This document shows positions 23,770 through 31,149 of a DNA stretch of 64,000 nucleotides, piece after piece. Under the pieces are notes generated by a model that worked only from the letters and a program-made list of their open reading frames with translations, did no database searches and was not told the DNA's origin. This DNA is from Ruminococcus flavefaciens MA2007 (lineage in GTDB: Bacteria > Bacillota > Clostridia > Oscillospirales > Ruminococcaceae): contig NZ_JHXF01000010.1 in the NCBI RefSeq assembly GCF_000621845.1, positions 62,001 to 126,000 on the forward strand. Direction: 5' to 3'. Positions within the stretch are counted from its first letter, which is position 1. Each line of letters begins with the position of its first letter. Position numbers and translations under genes: made by a program.

Positions 23770-26112
23770 ATGGAACAGACCATTAAAAGTGATAAAAATA
23801 TTGAAGAGAGCAACATTCTTTATACTGTTGCGATGAGAGGTCTTGTTGCGTTCCCGAAAATGGTAATGCACTTTGATGTTTCAAGAGCGAAGTCTATCTT
23901 TGCTATAGAGCATTCACTTAAAGAGGGCGGCAAACTTTTTCTTGTAACTCAGCATGAGGCTTATATAGATAACCCCAAGGCTTCCGACCTTTATAAGGTA
24001 GGAGTCGTTGCGGAGATCAAGCAGGTACTCAAGCTTCCCGATAATATCATGAAGGTACTTGTTGAGGGCGTATATAAGGCTAATCTTGTTCGTCTTATCG
24101 ACGACGGAGAAGTGCTGAAAGCCGAGGTAAAGCGTACTCCTACATATTCTCGTGCAAAGTACGACGAAGTTGAAGCTGAGGCTCTTATGCGTTCCGTTAA
24201 GGATGTTTTTGAGAGATACGCTTCTTTCTTTCCGAAAATGCCAAAGGAGCTCCTTACGTCTATAATGACACAGGATTCTCCTTTGAAACTCTTTGAAACT
24301 GTTACCTTCAACTGCAACCTTAACTACAGAGACAAGCAGACTCTTCTTGAAGAGACAAATGTTATAAACAAGCTGTCAGTACTTTTTGCCTGTCTTACTT
24401 CCGAAGTGGAGATACTTGAACTTGAAAACCTTATCAATGAGCAGACAAAAAACAGCATAGATAAGGGACAGCGAGAGTTCTATCTCCGTGAACAGCTTCG
24501 TGTTATTCAGGAGCAGCTGGGCGAGGATGAGGGCGAAGAGGCGTTCAGTTATATCAATGATATAATGGACCTAAAAATCGACGAAAAGAGCAGGGAAAAG
24601 CTTCTTAAAGAAGCCGATAAGCTTACAAAGCTCCCGCCTTCATCACAGGAAGCCTTTGTTATCAAGAATTATCTTGATACAGTGCTTGATCTTCCGTGGG
24701 GCAAGTACACAAAGGCTAAGCTTTCAATGGATAAGGCTGAAGCTGTCCTCGAAAAGGATCATTACGGTCTCAAGAAGGTCAAGGAAAGAATACTCGAGTT
24801 CCTTGCTGTTCATATGCTCAATCCCGAGATAAAGGGACAGATAATCTGTCTTGCAGGCCCTCCCGGTATCGGTAAGACATCTATCGCTAAGTCTATAGCA
24901 AAGGCTATGGGACGCAAGTACGCAAGAGTTTCTCTTGGCGGCGTAAGAGATGAAGCCGATATCCGCGGTCACAGAAAGACCTATGTCGGCGCAATGCCCG
25001 GACGTGTCATCACTGCACTTACACAGGCAGGTTCTGCAAATCCGCTTATACTCTTCGATGAGATCGACAAGCTTTGCAGTGATATAAAGGGCGATCCGTC
25101 CTCAGCAATGCTGGAGGTACTGGACGCTGAGCAGAACTATGCGTTCCGTGACCATTTTATCGAAGTTCCGTTTGACCTGAGCAAGGCAGTATTCATTACT
25201 ACAGCAAATAACGTAAGCGCTATTCCTGCACCGCTTCTTGACCGTATGGAGGTAATAGAGCTCCCGAGCTATACAGCTGAGGAGAAGTTCCACATTGCAA
25301 AGGAACATCTTGTTCCGAAGCAGCTCAAGGAGCACGGCTTAAAGGCTTCACAGCTGAAAATATCTGATGACGCTATAAACGAGCTTATCCAGTATTACAC
25401 AAAGGAAGCAGGAGTTCGTTCGCTTGAAAGAAGCATAGCTTCACTTTGCAGAAAGACAGCCAAGAAGATAGCTGCTGACGAGGCAAAGCGTGTGAGCATA
25501 AAGGCTAAGGATATCAATAGCTACCTTGGCATCAGAAAGTACCTCAGCGACCTGTCGTCACAAAAGGATCAGGTAGGCGTTGTAAACGGTCTTGCATGGA
25601 CATCTGTCGGCGGCGTTCTCATGCCTATAGAAGTTCTTGTAATGAAGGGAACGGGCAAGATAGAGGTAACAGGCTCACTCGGCGATGTAATGAAGGAAAG
25701 CTCCAGAATTGCTGTAAGCTATGTGCGCAGCATTGCTGACAAATACAAGATAGACGCTGATTTCTACAAGGATAACGATCTGCATATTCACGCTCCCGAG
25801 GGCGCAGTTCCCAAGGACGGTCCGTCAGCAGGCGTAACTATGACTACCGCGCTTGTATCGGCTCTTTCTGGACTAAAGGTGCGTTCAGACGTTGCAATGA
25901 CAGGCGAAGTAACTCTTCACGGAAAGGTTCTGCCTATTGGCGGACTCCGTGAAAAGACAATGGCGGCTTATAAGGCTGGTATAAAGACAGTTATTATCCC
26001 TGCGGCAAACAAGCCTGACCTTGAAGAAGTAGATCAGGTGGTAAAGGACGCTATAGAATTTGTGTATGCAGAGAATCTGACAGACGTTCTTGATACAGCA
26101 CTGATAAAGTAA
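23770..26112 (+). CDS. lon: ATP-dependent Lon protease
   Basis: The 780-residue protein has the full LonA architecture. The N-terminal substrate-binding domain runs to about 210 (LYTVAMRGLVAFPKM) and a coiled-coil linker follows. The AAA+ module has Walker A GPPGIGKTS near residue 363, Walker B ILFDEIDKL and sensor Arg. The C-terminal serine-lysine protease domain has PKDGPSAG near 680 (catalytic Ser about 685) and Lys about 43 residues later, in GLREKTMAA. It degrades misfolded and regulatory proteins in the cytoplasm. The ribosome site before ATG is weak (gcggtga). engB follows 15 bases downstream and lysA after that. The lon-engB pairing is common in Firmicutes. Confidence 0.97.
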   Translation: MEQTIKSDKNIEESNILYTVAMRGLVAFPKMVMHFDVSRAKSIFAIEHSLKEGGKLFLVTQHEAYIDNPKASDLYKVGVVAEIKQVLKLPDNIMKVLVEGVYKANLVRLIDDGEVLKAEVKRTPTYSRAKYDEVEAEALMRSVKDVFERYASFFPKMPKELLTSIMTQDSPLKLFETVTFNCNLNYRDKQTLLEETNVINKLSVLFACLTSEVEILELENLINEQTKNSIDKGQREFYLREQLRVIQEQLGEDEGEEAFSYINDIMDLKIDEKSREKLLKEADKLTKLPPSSQEAFVIKNYLDTVLDLPWGKYTKAKLSMDKAEAVLEKDHYGLKKVKERILEFLAVHMLNPEIKGQIICLAGPPGIGKTSIAKSIAKAMGRKYARVSLGGVRDEADIRGHRKTYVGAMPGRVITALTQAGSANPLILFDEIDKLCSDIKGDPSSAMLEVLDAEQNYAFRDHFIEVPFDLSKAVFITTANNVSAIPAPLLDRMEVIELPSYTAEEKFHIAKEHLVPKQLKEHGLKASQLKISDDAINELIQYYTKEAGVRSLERSIASLCRKTAKKIAADEAKRVSIKAKDINSYLGIRKYLSDLSSQKDQVGVVNGLAWTSVGGVLMPIEVLVMKGTGKIEVTGSLGDVMKESSRIAVSYVRSIADKYKIDADFYKDNDLHIHAPEGAVPKDGPSAGVTMTTALVSALSGLKVRSDVAMTGEVTLHGKVLPIGGLREKTMAAYKAGIKTVIIPAANKPDLEEVDQVVKDAIEFVYAENLTDVLDTALIK

Positions 26113-26127
26113 ACAGGAGGGGACAGC

Positions 26128-26736
26128 GTGAAGCTTAATTACAATAAAGCGGAATTTACCGCGGCATACGGCAAGTTCTCACAGATACCTGCTCCCGAAA
26201 GGATAGAGATAGCATTTGCAGGACACTCAAATGTTGGAAAATCCACGCTTATCAATAAGCTGTTCAACAGAAAGAATCTTGCGAGAGTAAGCTCAGTTCC
26301 CGGAAAAACGGCTACTATCAATTTCTACGGACTTGAAAACATCTATTTTGTCGATCTGCCAGGATACGGCTACGCAAAGGTCTCAAAGTCTGAAAAAGAC
26401 CGCTGGGCAGGACTTATTGAAGGATATCTCGGCTCTGACAGAGATATCAGGCTGGTGTTTATGCTTGTTGATATGCGTCATGCTCCCACAAAAGATGATG
26501 TTCATATGATAAATTATCTTATAGATACGGAAATGCCCTTTGTACTTGTGCTGACAAAGGCTGACAAGCTCAACAAGACAGAACGTGCAAAGCGTATGGA
26601 GGCTTTTAAGGACGAGATACCCTGCTTTGAGGATATCCATTCAATTCCGTTTTCATCACAGACATTTGAGGGCGTTGAGGAGCTCAGACAGATAGTTGAG
26701 GATATCGCAGACGACAATGACGTCGCTGACGAATAA
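26128..26736 (+). CDS. engB: Ribosome biogenesis GTPase EngB/YsxC
   Basis: This 202-residue GTPase carries the complete G motif set: G1 GHSNVGKS near 31, G2 Thr in PGKTATINFY, G3 DLPGYGYA, G4 TKADKL and G5 SSQT. The length and the KVSKSEKDRW switch region are typical of EngB/YsxC, which helps assemble the 50S ribosomal subunit. It uses a GTG start with aggagggg seven or so bases upstream. It sits between lon and lysA with gaps of 15 and 25 bases and probably forms one operon with them. Confidence 0.96.
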   Translation: MKLNYNKAEFTAAYGKFSQIPAPERIEIAFAGHSNVGKSTLINKLFNRKNLARVSSVPGKTATINFYGLENIYFVDLPGYGYAKVSKSEKDRWAGLIEGYLGSDRDIRLVFMLVDMRHAPTKDDVHMINYLIDTEMPFVLVLTKADKLNKTERAKRMEAFKDEIPCFEDIHSIPFSSQTFEGVEELRQIVEDIADDNDVADE

Positions 26737-26761
26737 ATTATACCCGAAAGGATTGTTAAAA

Positions 26762-28060
26762 ATGTTTGTATCCGAAAATTTAAGTGTCAACAGTGCTGGG
26801 CATCTGGCAATCGGCGGCGTTGATACGGTGGAGCTTGCTAAAGAATACGGCACTCCGCTTTATGTCATGGACGAACAGGTCATAAGAAACAGCCTGCGCC
26901 GATTCCATGACAGCATGAATAAGTATTATGACGGAAAAGGCGAAGTCCACTACGCAAGCAAGGCTTTTTCCTGCATGGAGATGTGCAGAGTGGTTGCCAG
27001 CGAGGGTGACGGACTCGACGCTGTTTCCATAGGCGAGCTGTACACAGCTTATAAGGCTGGATTCCCGATGGAAAAAGTCGGATTTCACGGCAATAATAAG
27101 ACAGATGAAGAGCTAAGATATGCCCTGAAATACAAGGTCGGACACATAATCGTTGACAATATCAGTGAGCTTCACAGACTTGAAGCTATTGCAGGCGAAA
27201 TGAATGAGAAGCCGAGCATAATGTTCAGGATCAAGCCGGGTATCGACGCTCATACTCACGATTTCGTAAAGACAGGACAGATAGACAGCAAATTCGGCTT
27301 TGCTCTTGAAACAGGAGAGGCTTTTGAGGCTGTTAAAGAGGCTGTAAACTGTAAAAATGTACATCTTGCAGGCTTACACTGTCATATTGGTTCTCAGATA
27401 TTTGATATTGCGCCTTTTGAAGAAGCAGCAAGGGTAATGCTTGGCTTTATCGCCGAGATAAAGGCGAAGTTGGACTTTGTTGTCGAGGGACTCAACCTCG
27501 GCGGCGGTTTTGGTATCAAATACCTTAACGAACACGATCCTGCGCCTTTTGAAGTATACCTCGAAAGAGTATCCTATGTTGTTAAGAGCGAGTGTGCGAG
27601 ACTTGGCGTTGAGCTTCCTAAGATGTTTATCGAGCCTGGACGTTCTATTGCAGCGCCCGCAGGTATAACTCTTTACACAGTAGGTGCACGTAAGGTTATC
27701 CCGAATATCAGAACATATATATCCGTAGACGGAGGCATGGCTGATAATCCGAGATATATCCTTTACGGCTCTGAGTATGACGCTGTAGTTGCCAATAAAG
27801 CAAATGAAGAGCGTACAGAGAAGGTAACTATTGCAGGTAAATGCTGCGAGAGCGGAGACCTTATCGGTGAGAATATGCCGCTTCAGCACGCAGAATCAGG
27901 TGATATCATCGCGGTGTGCGCTACAGGTGCTTATAATTACTCTATGTCGTCGAACTACAACAGACTTCAGAAGCCTGCGGTAGTATTTGTAAACGAGGGT
28001 AATTCAAGAGTGGTTGTCAAGAGAGAAACACTTGATGACATAATCAGAAACGATATATAA
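26762..28060 (+). CDS. lysA: Diaminopimelate decarboxylase
   Basis: This 432-residue PLP enzyme of fold type III converts meso-diaminopimelate to lysine and CO2. The PLP-binding Lys is in HYASKAF near residue 64. HIGSQI, GLNLGGGFGI and the EPGRS phosphate-binding motif follow, and the active-site Cys/Glu from the partner subunit is in CCESGD near 360. The start is ATG 26762 with AAAGG nine or so bases upstream; upstream in-frame ATGs lie inside engB. It closes the lon-engB-lysA operon at a strong terminator shared with the converging radical SAM gene. No lysine riboswitch precedes it. Confidence 0.96.
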   Translation: MFVSENLSVNSAGHLAIGGVDTVELAKEYGTPLYVMDEQVIRNSLRRFHDSMNKYYDGKGEVHYASKAFSCMEMCRVVASEGDGLDAVSIGELYTAYKAGFPMEKVGFHGNNKTDEELRYALKYKVGHIIVDNISELHRLEAIAGEMNEKPSIMFRIKPGIDAHTHDFVKTGQIDSKFGFALETGEAFEAVKEAVNCKNVHLAGLHCHIGSQIFDIAPFEEAARVMLGFIAEIKAKLDFVVEGLNLGGGFGIKYLNEHDPAPFEVYLERVSYVVKSECARLGVELPKMFIEPGRSIAAPAGITLYTVGARKVIPNIRTYISVDGGMADNPRYILYGSEYDAVVANKANEERTEKVTIAGKCCESGDLIGENMPLQHAESGDIIAVCATGAYNYSMSSNYNRLQKPAVVFVNEGNSRVVVKRETLDDIIRNDI

Positions 28061-28064
28061 TGAT

Positions 28065-28097
28065 AAAACGGACAAGAGTTATTCTTGTCCGTTTTTT
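28065..28097. terminator. Shared terminator between lysA and the radical SAM gene
   Basis: Stem aaaacggacaag / cttgtccgtttt (28065-28076 and 28084-28095) has a short loop. The T run reads into the end of the opposite gene, which stops at 28096. Confidence 0.85.
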
Positions 28098-29040
28098 ATG
28101 TTTCTGAATATAGTTTGCCCTGCCATGTGTCAAGTTCGGCAAGACGCTTGTCTATTCCTCCGAGCACTGCGATTTTATCTGCGCTCCACATTGGGGCGAT
28201 GAGTTTGCTTTTGTCTCCGTCGCCTGTAATGCGTTCAATGACGGTCTCAGGCGGAAGAATTTCAAGCTGATGAACTATGATATCAATGTAATCATCACGT
28301 TCAAGGAGCTTGAATTCTCCGTTGGAGTACATATCTGCAAGCTTTGTATCTTTTATAACGTGGAGCATTTGAAGCTTTACGGCTTCGGGACGAAGCCTCG
28401 CAAGTTCCTTTGCTGTTTCCAGCATATCAGCCGTATTTTCAAACGGGAGTCCGTTTATAACGTGCAGACAGGTGCGTATACCTGCACTTTTCAGCTTGTA
28501 ATATCCGTTTTTGAACTCTTCGTGGGAACAGCACCGATTTATAAGAGAAATGGTATTTTCATGACAGCTTTGCATACCAAGCTCCACTGTGAGATGAGTT
28601 TGAGCGTTTAATTCTTTAAGAAGCGCCATAATATCATCAGAAAGGCAGTCTGCACGAGTTCCTATTGAGATACCGGACACGTTCGGGAATTGCAGTGCAG
28701 TATAATAAGCTTTTCGGAGAAACCCGACAGGAGCGTAAGTGTTTGTATTTGCCTGAAAATACGCGATAAACTCAGCACTTTCTCCGTATTTTGAGCAAAT
28801 TCTGTTCTTTTCAAGTGCTAACTGAGTCTTTATATCAGCTTCTCCGTGAGTGAAGTATCCGCTTCCGCCGTCGCAGAAAATACAGCCGCCCGTGCCTTTT
28901 GAACCGTCGATATTAGGACAGGTCAGTCCGAGGTCTATTACGGCTTTGTAAATTTTCTTTCCAAAATTCTGCTTGTTGTAATAATTTAATGTATTATACC
29001 GCTTGTTATCGTTTGAATATTTAAATGGATTGCAGCCCAT
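28096..29040 (-). CDS. TIGR01212-family radical SAM protein (YtqA/YhcC-like)
   Basis: The 314-residue protein carries a radical-SAM-type cysteine cluster at Cys41, Cys53 and Cys56 (CPN-x8-GGCIFC). This CX11CX2C spacing is distinctive of the YhcC/YtqA family rather than the usual CX3CX2C. Further SAM-domain motifs (ISIGTRADCLSDD, VELGMQS, HVINGLPFE) follow. The family resembles the Elp3-type core without an acetyltransferase; its reaction is not established to my knowledge, though a tRNA-modification role has been proposed. AAAGGAGG lies seven or so bases before ATG. It is monocistronic with a consensus promoter at 29062-29090. Confidence 0.9.
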   Translation of the reverse strand: MGCNPFKYSNDNKRYNTLNYYNKQNFGKKIYKAVIDLGLTCPNIDGSKGTGGCIFCDGGSGYFTHGEADIKTQLALEKNRICSKYGESAEFIAYFQANTNTYAPVGFLRKAYYTALQFPNVSGISIGTRADCLSDDIMALLKELNAQTHLTVELGMQSCHENTISLINRCCSHEEFKNGYYKLKSAGIRTCLHVINGLPFENTADMLETAKELARLRPEAVKLQMLHVIKDTKLADMYSNGEFKLLERDDYIDIIVHQLEILPPETVIERITGDGDKSKLIAPMWSADKIAVLGGIDKRLAELDTWQGKLYSET

Positions 29041-29061
29041 AGTAGCCTCCTTTTGAAAAAT

Positions 29062-29090
29062 ATGTTATCATATAACCTCTGTTTTGTCAA
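29062..29090 (-). promoter_or_regulatory. Promoter of the radical SAM gene
   Basis: Minus strand TTGACA (29085-29090) and TAACAT (29062-29067) are 17 bp apart. Confidence 0.7.
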
Positions 29091-29138
29091 TATTTAGTGT
29101 AAAAAATAAAATATCGCAATATATGGCTTCTTTGTCTA

Positions 29139-29167
29139 TTGACATTTTGCACAAAATGAGTTAAAAT
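29139..29167 (+). promoter_or_regulatory. Promoter of the shikimate-kinase-like gene
   Basis: TTGACA (29139-29144) and TAAAAT (29162-29167) are 17 bp apart, 30 bases before the ATG. Confidence 0.72.
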
Positions 29168-29197
29168 GTAATAGTAATCAAAATTTGAGGTCATCAT

Positions 29198-29707
29198 ATG
29201 AATGGAAAAAATATTGTTCTGATCGGTATGCCTGCTGTCGGAAAGAGCACAGTTGGCGTAATTCTGGCAAAATTGCTTGGTTACAGCTTTGTTGATACCG
29301 ATCTTGTGATACAGAAAAGTGAAGGGAAGCTTCTCAAAAATATTATAGCCGAAAAGGGAATAGACGGCTTTATAGAGACCGAAAACCGTATTTTAAGCGG
29401 GCTTGATGCTGTAAATTCGGTTGTTTCCACGGGCGGAAGCGTTATCTACGGCGATGATGCTATGAGGAATCTTTCGCAGAACGGCGTTGTGATATATCTG
29501 AAGCTTGACTATAATAAGCTGAAATATCGCTTGCATAATATCAGGAACCGTGGAGTTGTCATCAGGGAAGGGCAGTCGCTTAGCTCTCTTTACCGCGAAA
29601 GAGCACCGCTTTACGAGAAATATGCCGATATCATCATAGATGAGAATGGCTGCAATATTGAGAAAACAGTCAATAAGATAATGGATAGCCTTAATGGTGC
29701 TTTGTAA
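29198..29707 (+). CDS. Shikimate-kinase-like P-loop kinase with altered substrate pocket
   Basis: This 169-residue kinase has the shikimate kinase fold: Walker A GMPAVGKST (10-18), DTD (33-35), STGGS (77-81) and the lid/adenine part RERAPLYEKYAD (133 on). Two signature substrate contacts of AroK differ. The FRxxE Arg is Ile59 (FIETE), and the NRPLL-type lid motif reads NRGVVI (117-122). I recall the RG-type variant in other Clostridia also annotated as shikimate kinase, so this may be a subfamily. The phosphorylated substrate could be shikimate or another small hydroxyl compound. GAGG lies before the ATG; it is a single gene without other aromatic-pathway genes nearby. Confidence 0.78.
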   Translation: MNGKNIVLIGMPAVGKSTVGVILAKLLGYSFVDTDLVIQKSEGKLLKNIIAEKGIDGFIETENRILSGLDAVNSVVSTGGSVIYGDDAMRNLSQNGVVIYLKLDYNKLKYRLHNIRNRGVVIREGQSLSSLYRERAPLYEKYADIIIDENGCNIEKTVNKIMDSLNGAL

Positions 29708-29776
29708 GAGTTGTACAATTCGGTGTATTAAAAAAAGCTCTTTTGCACAATTTTATCCTTTATTTGAAAAAGTGCT

Positions 29777-29805
29777 TTGACATTTAGCTAATTATGTGTT
29801 ATAAT
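29777..29805 (+). promoter_or_regulatory. Perfect consensus promoter of the minD-like operon
   Basis: TTGACA (29777-29782), a 17-bp spacer and TATAAT (29800-29805). The start codon is 97 bases downstream of the -10 box, giving a leader of about 90 nt. Confidence 0.85.
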
Positions 29806-29842
29806 GTACAGTAGGATTATTATTATAAAGTAATTATAAGAC

Positions 29843-29891
29843 TTCCGTGCCGTTTATGCAGCAAAACTGCTCTGGCTTGCGGATATCGGAA
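29843..29891 (+). promoter_or_regulatory. Structured leader overlapping the minD-like ribosome site
   Basis: Nested pairing is possible: ttccg (29843-29847) with cggaa (29887-29891), gcc (29849-29851) with ggc (29874-29876), and gcag (29858-29861) with ctgc (29867-29870) around caaaa. The outer pair takes up part of the ggaaagga ribosome site. No known riboswitch was recognised. Confidence 0.35.
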
Positions 29892-29901
29892 AGGAAAAAA
29901 A

Positions 29902-30639
29902 ATGTCTAAAATAATTGCTGTTACTTCAGGAAAAGGCGGTACAGGAAAGTCTACCGTATGTGCAGGTATAGGTTATACTCTTGCAAAGCAGGGGCACAGA
30001 ACTCTTATCATCGAGCTCGATTTCGGTCTGAGATGTCTTGATATCATCTTCGGCGTTGAAGAGAATATCAAATACGACCTCGGCGATGTTCTCAGCGGCA
30101 AAAAGAGTGCTCTTGACGCTGTTGCGCAGATACCTATGGCTTCAAACCTCAATATCCTGTGCGCTCCAAAAACTCTTACAGCGGTAAACGCAGAACAGAT
30201 CGTTGATATCTGCCGCTCTGTAAAGAAGTATTTCGAGTATATCATCATCGACACAGGTGCAGGTATCAATTCCCATGTATTTGATATCGTTGAACAGGCT
30301 AACCTTATACTCGTTATCTCAACTCCTGATCCTGTATGTATCAGAGACGCCAGCCTCATGTCAGACGAGTTCTACAACAGAGGCAATAAAAGCCAGAGAC
30401 TTATCATTAATAAGATAAGCAAGAAGATCATCGGCAGCGAGCTCATCTCAAACCTTGACGAGATAATCGATAAGGTCGGCGTACAGCTTATCGGTGTTAT
30501 CCCCGATGACTTCAAGATGACAGTTGCAACAGGAAAGGGTAATCCTATCCCGACAGACAGCGAAGCCCTCAAGGCTTTCGATGCTATCTCAAAGAGACTT
30601 GGCGGAGAGTTTGTTCCGCTTACAGTAAAAACTGTATAA
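29902..30639 (+). CDS. MinD/ParA-family ATPase, atypical
   Basis: This 245-residue deviant-Walker ATPase has the signature Lys motif SGKGGTGKST (9-18), a switch-like ELDFGLRCLD (38-47) and an IIIDTGAG motif near 117. It resembles MinD, which places the division septum with MinC. Differences from textbook MinD are Glu38 for the first Asp of DxDxGLRNLD, DTGAGI instead of DxPAGI, and no recognisable amphipathic membrane-targeting helix at the C-terminus (ends FVPLTVKTV). No minC or minE lies in the window. The next gene, methylglyoxal-synthase-like, is also atypical; mgsA next to min genes is a familiar clostridial arrangement. It could be MinD or a ParA-like cargo-positioning protein. Confidence 0.8.
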   Translation: MSKIIAVTSGKGGTGKSTVCAGIGYTLAKQGHRTLIIELDFGLRCLDIIFGVEENIKYDLGDVLSGKKSALDAVAQIPMASNLNILCAPKTLTAVNAEQIVDICRSVKKYFEYIIIDTGAGINSHVFDIVEQANLILVISTPDPVCIRDASLMSDEFYNRGNKSQRLIINKISKKIIGSELISNLDEIIDKVGVQLIGVIPDDFKMTVATGKGNPIPTDSEALKAFDAISKRLGGEFVPLTVKTV

Positions 30640-30681
30640 ACATGAAAAAATCATTCCGCTTTGCGGGGAAAGGGCAGAAAT

Positions 30682-31083
30682 ATGAAGATAGCAATTATAG
30701 CACATGATGCAAAAAAAGAGCTTATGGTGCAGTTCTGCAGCGCTTACTGCGGAATATTATCCAAGCATACTCTTATCGCTACAAATACAACAGGTAAGCA
30801 GGTAAGCGAAGCAACAGGACTTCCTATCAAGAGATATCTCAGCGGTCAGGGCGGAGCAGAGCAGATACTCGCACTTCTCTCATGTAATGAAGTCGATGTC
30901 CTCCTTTTCTTCCGTGATCCTATCAATCCGAAAGCTGCTGACGTTCACGGCATGAACCTCCTCAGACTTTGCGATGTTCATAATGTGCCTGTAGCTACAA
31001 ATATCGCTACCGCAGAAGCGCTGATACTCGCTCTTGAAAGAGGCGATCTTGATTGGCGTGAGGTCGGTAACCCCAGCATCTAA
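30682..31083 (+). CDS. Methylglyoxal synthase-like protein lacking expected catalytic residues
   Basis: The 133-residue protein has the MGS-like fold and length (IAHDAKKELM, TNTTGKQVSEATGL, LLFFRDP, LLRLCDVHNVPVATNIATAE). Methylglyoxal synthase removes phosphate from dihydroxyacetone phosphate using His and Asp residues. His8 of IAHD is kept. The GGDQQ motif that holds the catalytic Asp (Asp71 in E. coli) reads QGGAEQ (56-61), and in the PHxPD stretch the His (E. coli His98) is Ala86 and the Asp (Asp101) is His89. Loss of activity or a new role is therefore likely, by my recollection of the E. coli residues. The start is ATG 30682 with AAAGGG upstream, 42 bases after the MinD-like gene; a terminator follows. 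Confidence 0.75.
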   Translation: MKIAIIAHDAKKELMVQFCSAYCGILSKHTLIATNTTGKQVSEATGLPIKRYLSGQGGAEQILALLSCNEVDVLLFFRDPINPKAADVHGMNLLRLCDVHNVPVATNIATAEALILALERGDLDWREVGNPSI

Positions 31084-31089
31084 ATCTTT

Positions 31090-31116
31090 AATTGTCCCTT
31101 TTAAAGGGACAATTTT
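31090..31116 (+). terminator. Terminator after the MGS-like gene
   Basis: Stem aattgtccctt / aagggacaatt ends in a short T run. Placed between the MGS-like gene and hisS, it is compact with a tight loop. Confidence 0.65.
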
Positions 31117-31149
31117 CATGTAAAAACAAACAGGAAAGGCTTGAAATCT

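Noticed and set aside
29806..29901. Known riboswitch class in the minD-like leader
   Set aside because: The sequence lacks the conserved cores of c-di-GMP, SAM, preQ1 or other classes I can recall; only generic pairing is visible.
31084..31149. T-box leader before hisS-aspS
   Set aside because: The gap is only 66 bases and filled by a simple terminator; no T-box sequence or specifier loop fits.
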